Assembly (NCBI GenBank): GCA_000024525.1 | Contig: CP001769.1 | Span: 3,877,001-3,941,000, forward strand | Origin: Spirosoma linguale DSM 74 | Lineage (GTDB): Bacteria > Bacteroidota > Bacteroidia > Cytophagales > Spirosomataceae | Length of the DNA stretch: 64,000 nucleotides | Direction of reading: 5' to 3' | Shown: in pieces, positions 63,200 to 64,000 of the stretch | Numbering within the stretch: position 1 is the stretch's first letter | Layout of the letters: each line of letters starts with the position of its first letter | The notes under the pieces: generated by a model | Database searches by the model: none | Seen by the model: only the letters and a program-made list of their open reading frames with translations | What the model was told of the DNA's origin: nothing | Position numbers and translations under genes: made by a program

Positions 63200-64000
63200 A
63201 TGTATTTGACGAAAAAACTATCCCTATTTGGCTGGCTGCTGTTTGCCAGTCTGCGCATGTACGGCCAGGCGACCGCTCCCATTCCGGTAAAGGCCGTTAT
63301 TGTGACCATGTTTGAAATTGGTGCCGACACCGGCGACCGGCCCGGCGAGTTTCAATACTGGGTAGAGCGGTTGCCGCTATCCCAAACCATTCCGTTTCCG
63401 CAGGGCTACCGGAACCTGCGTTACAACCCAGAGAAGCAGGTTTTAGGCATTTGCACGGGCATGGGAACAGCCCGTTCGGCGGCTTCCATCATGGCGCTGG
63501 GCATGGACCCCCGTTTCGACCTGTCACATGCCTACTGGCTCGTGGCGGGCATTGCCGGTATCGATCCGCAGGATGGCAGTGCGGGCTCGGCAGTCTGGGC
63601 CGAATGGCTGGTCGATGGTGACCTCGCCCACGAAATCGACCCACGCGAGATGCCTAAGGAGTGGTCAACGGGCTACCTCCCGTTGCGACGGGCCAAGCCC
63701 TACGAGCAACCCGTTCAGGATAACGATTTCACGGTGGCCATTCACCTCAATCCGGGTCTGGCCAACTGGGCATTTGACCTGACGAAAAACATCAAACTGG
63801 CCGATTCCGAGACGCTTCAAAAGATGCGCGCCGTTTACCGCGATTTCCCCGAAGCCCGGAAACCACCCCGCGTTATGATGGGCGACCATATTGCCGCCAT
63901 GACGTTCTGGCACGGCAAGTACCTCAACGACTGGGCTAATGACTGGGTTAAGTATTGGACCAAAGGCAAAGGAAACTTCGTTACCTCGGCCATGGAAGAC
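63200..64000 (+). CDS. Purine nucleoside permease (partial, runs off the right edge)
   Basis: 267 codons are visible from ATG 63200 without a stop. Signal peptide (about 1-24), then PVKAVIVTMFEIGADTGDRP, GICTGMGTARSAASIMAL and YWLVAGIAGIDPQDGSAGSA, blocks of the NUP (purine nucleoside permease) family. This is a nucleoside-phosphorylase-like fold found in the periplasm. The C-terminus is missing, so completeness cannot be judged. Confidence 0.85.
   Translation, partial: MYLTKKLSLFGWLLFASLRMYGQATAPIPVKAVIVTMFEIGADTGDRPGEFQYWVERLPLSQTIPFPQGYRNLRYNPEKQVLGICTGMGTARSAASIMALGMDPRFDLSHAYWLVAGIAGIDPQDGSAGSAVWAEWLVDGDLAHEIDPREMPKEWSTGYLPLRRAKPYEQPVQDNDFTVAIHLNPGLANWAFDLTKNIKLADSETLQKMRAVYRDFPEARKPPRVMMGDHIAAMTFWHGKYLNDWANDWVKYWTKGKGNFVTSAMED

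Overview
The window looks like a chromosomal segment of a Spirosoma-like member of the Cytophagales (Bacteroidota). This is inferred from a porP-gldKLMN (type IX secretion/gliding) cluster with a PorW/SprE-like lipoprotein, SusC-type plug and outer-membrane beta-barrel proteins, an ATP synthase operon with a signal-peptide-bearing subunit a, many lipoproteins, DUF4271 beside hemD, and the lack of strong Shine-Dalgarno sequences. No rRNA or tRNA gene was recognised. Layout: 0-4 kb holds the cell-elongation pair mrdA-rodA (minus strand). 4-15 kb holds an SMP-30 hydrolase, a Tat-exported oxidoreductase, a split membrane sensor/histidine kinase, an MG2-plus-plug outer-membrane protein, and a GNAT/serine-hydrolase pair. 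15-19 kb holds an ATP synthase operon (atpZ-like, small membrane gene, atpB, atpE, atpF, atpH) that stops at a convergent terminator without atpA or atpG. 19-32 kb is the envelope and T9SS block: PorW/SprE, PBP1a and uvrC on plus, then porP-gldK-gldL-gldM-gldN on minus. 32-47 kb is ordinary chromosome: hemD, DUF4271, sucD, topoisomerase IB, DUF421, TolC, amidohydrolase, GreA-like factor, outer-membrane barrel, GntR regulator, secreted RidA and a lipase-like hydrolase. The most unusual part is 47.8-55.4 kb. Here seven small, mostly hypothetical or stress-type genes, all on the minus strand (two GNAT/GGCT-type enzymes, three lipoproteins, small soluble proteins), are separated by related intergenic blocks of roughly 160-320 bp. 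Several blocks contain imperfect hairpins bounded by RYYYAAC and GTTRRRY boxes with internal complementary L-type boxes, which is the architecture of integron attC sites. No integrase gene is present, so the region is best read as a cluster of attC sites lacking an integrase (CALIN) in a Bacteroidota chromosome. One of these attC-like sites is split between its R-box and L-box by an IS110-family element whose ~300-nt upstream non-coding end is a candidate bridge-RNA locus. A second, more degenerate repeat (core TGTCGCACGCAACCCG and variants) recurs at least 14 times in the same blocks. 55.5-64 kb returns to ordinary chromosome: M20 and S10 peptidases, an M20D amidohydrolase, an ECF sigma factor, DinB, DUF4345, a Crp-like regulator and a truncated purine nucleoside permease at the right edge. 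A second theme is a set of long intergenic inverted repeats (at about 0.3, 1.7, 3.8, 28.4, 34.0, 40.8 and 58.5 kb). Each is built from a different simple word, and some overlap gene ends or a signal-peptide coding region. All functional assignments are from reading motifs by eye; no database search was run.
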